Part shown: positions 14,235-14,689 of the stretch, piece by piece
How positions within the stretch are numbered: position 1 is the stretch's first letter
How the letters are laid out: each line of letters opens with the position of its first letter
NCBI GenBank assembly: GCA_002372815.1
Contig: DFIR01000063.1
Location: 34,163 to 48,851, forward strand
Source of the DNA: Lachnospiraceae bacterium UBA3692
Lineage (GTDB): Bacteria > Bacillota > Clostridia > Lachnospirales > Lachnospiraceae
Length of the DNA: 14,689 nt
Direction: 5' to 3'
The notes under the pieces: generated by a model
Told to the model about the DNA's origin: nothing
Databases searched by the model: none
What the model saw: only the letters and a program-made list of their open reading frames with translations
Position numbers and translations under genes: made by a program

Positions 14235-14624
14235 ATGACAATCACAAAAGGGATCCGGGGTCAGAAAGAACTGCTTGTCACGGAAGAAGTGACGGCCGCC
14301 CGCATGGGCAGCGGCCTGCTGGAGGTGCTGGCGACGCCCGCGATGATCGCGCTGGCGGAGGGCACGGCGATGGAGAGCGTGCAGCCGCTTCTGGAAGAAG
14401 GGCAGGGCACTGTCGGCACCAGGCTTGATATCGCGCACATAGCCGCCACACCCGTCGGCATGACCGTCCGCTGCGAGACTGAGCTTGTGGAGGTCGACCG
14501 CCGCCGCCTCGTCTTCTCCGTCAAAGTCTATGACGACAGGGAACTTGTGGGCGAAGGTACTCACGAACGCTTCATCATCGACAACGCCCGGTTCCTGCAG
14601 AAGGCACAGGGGAAACGTGTGTGA
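14235..14624 (+). CDS. FlK-like hotdog-fold acyl-CoA thioesterase
   Basis: AGGAGG (14224-14229) lies five bases before ATG 14235. The 129-residue product is full length for the family. Thr34 (in LATPAM), Glu42 (in ALAEGTAM) and His68 (in DIAHIAATPVG) have spacings of 8 and 26, the same as the Thr42/Glu50/His76 triad of fluoroacetyl-CoA thioesterase FlK. Single-domain hotdog proteins of this type are common in anaerobes lacking organofluorine metabolism, so the substrate is probably another short acyl-CoA. It lies 64 bases after the NrtR-like gene in the same direction and may be read from that operon or from its own weak promoter. Confidence 0.9.
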   Translation: MTITKGIRGQKELLVTEEVTAARMGSGLLEVLATPAMIALAEGTAMESVQPLLEEGQGTVGTRLDIAHIAATPVGMTVRCETELVEVDRRRLVFSVKVYDDRELVGEGTHERFIIDNARFLQKAQGKRV

Positions 14625-14651
14625 GTACGCGGGAACCGTCCCGATGGTGGT

Positions 14652-14668
14652 AAATAGACTTGCTATTT
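14652..14668. promoter_or_regulatory. 17-bp palindrome AAATAG-N5-CTATTT at the window edge
   Basis: AAATAGACTTGCTATTT has perfect 6-bp arms, and a TTGACT (14667-14672) overlaps its end. This could be an operator over a -35 box for a gene beyond the window. The arms differ from those of the 11049/11107 pair. The -10 would lie outside. Confidence 0.3.
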
Positions 14669-14689
14669 GACTGCCGCTGCGAGGCTTCA

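Noticed and set aside
14630..14643. Hairpin CGGGA-ACCG-TCCCG after the thioesterase
   Set aside because: Only five base pairs and no T-tract, so not called a terminator.

Overview
The window is a GC-rich stretch with strong AGGAGG-type ribosome binding sites, G/C-ending codons and anaerobe-style iron-sulfur proteins. This suggests a high-GC anaerobic Clostridia-type Firmicute, possibly a gut Lachnospiraceae or relative; that placement is inference. I see no tRNA, rRNA, CRISPR array or transposase.

Layout. (1) Positions 2-4954 hold a tightly packed Bat/MoxR-type operon: the end of a MoxR AAA+ ATPase, a DUF58 protein, a small membrane protein, two membrane-anchored von Willebrand A (VWA) proteins and a TPR/poly-Q membrane protein. 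(2) Positions 4961-5107 hold a non-coding element of three adjacent hairpins plus a competing closing stem. (3) Positions 5149-9366 hold a 927-residue multi-cluster Fe-S/FAD pyridine-nucleotide oxidoreductase, hypA, and a gene that looks like an AlkZ-related protein fused to an EVE domain but is broken by a -1 frameshift in an A5 run. (4) Positions 9447-10953 hold a flavodoxin-fold protein with a compact four-cysteine motif, converging on a histidine phosphatase. The two share a hairpin terminator, and the phosphatase stop codon lies in its loop. (5) Positions 11049-14170 hold the most interesting unit. A clear promoter is bracketed by two matching 17-bp palindromes and drives three genes: a VWA protein, a divergent adenylosuccinate synthetase (PurA) paralogue, and an NrtR-type NUDIX/winged-helix regulator. 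(6) Positions 14235-14624 encode a FlK-like hotdog thioesterase with the full Thr/Glu/His triad at the FlK spacing.

How the genes work together. Group 1 resembles the MoxR-VWA chaperone/Bat systems: an AAA+ motor with VWA partners at the membrane. Group 5 looks like a self-regulated cassette. An NrtR-like protein, whose family senses ADP-ribose or NAD-related ligands, probably binds the two palindromes. It would control a VWA protein and a PurA-fold enzyme whose aspartate- and guanine-binding motifs appear altered, so the substrate is unknown.

A recurring oddity is low-complexity sequence: poly-Q in the TPR protein, an Ala/Gly/Thr stretch in the DUF58 protein that reads as a natural Gln-rich linker one frame over, five 21-bp units in the PurA paralogue, and six 15-bp units in the NUDIX regulator.
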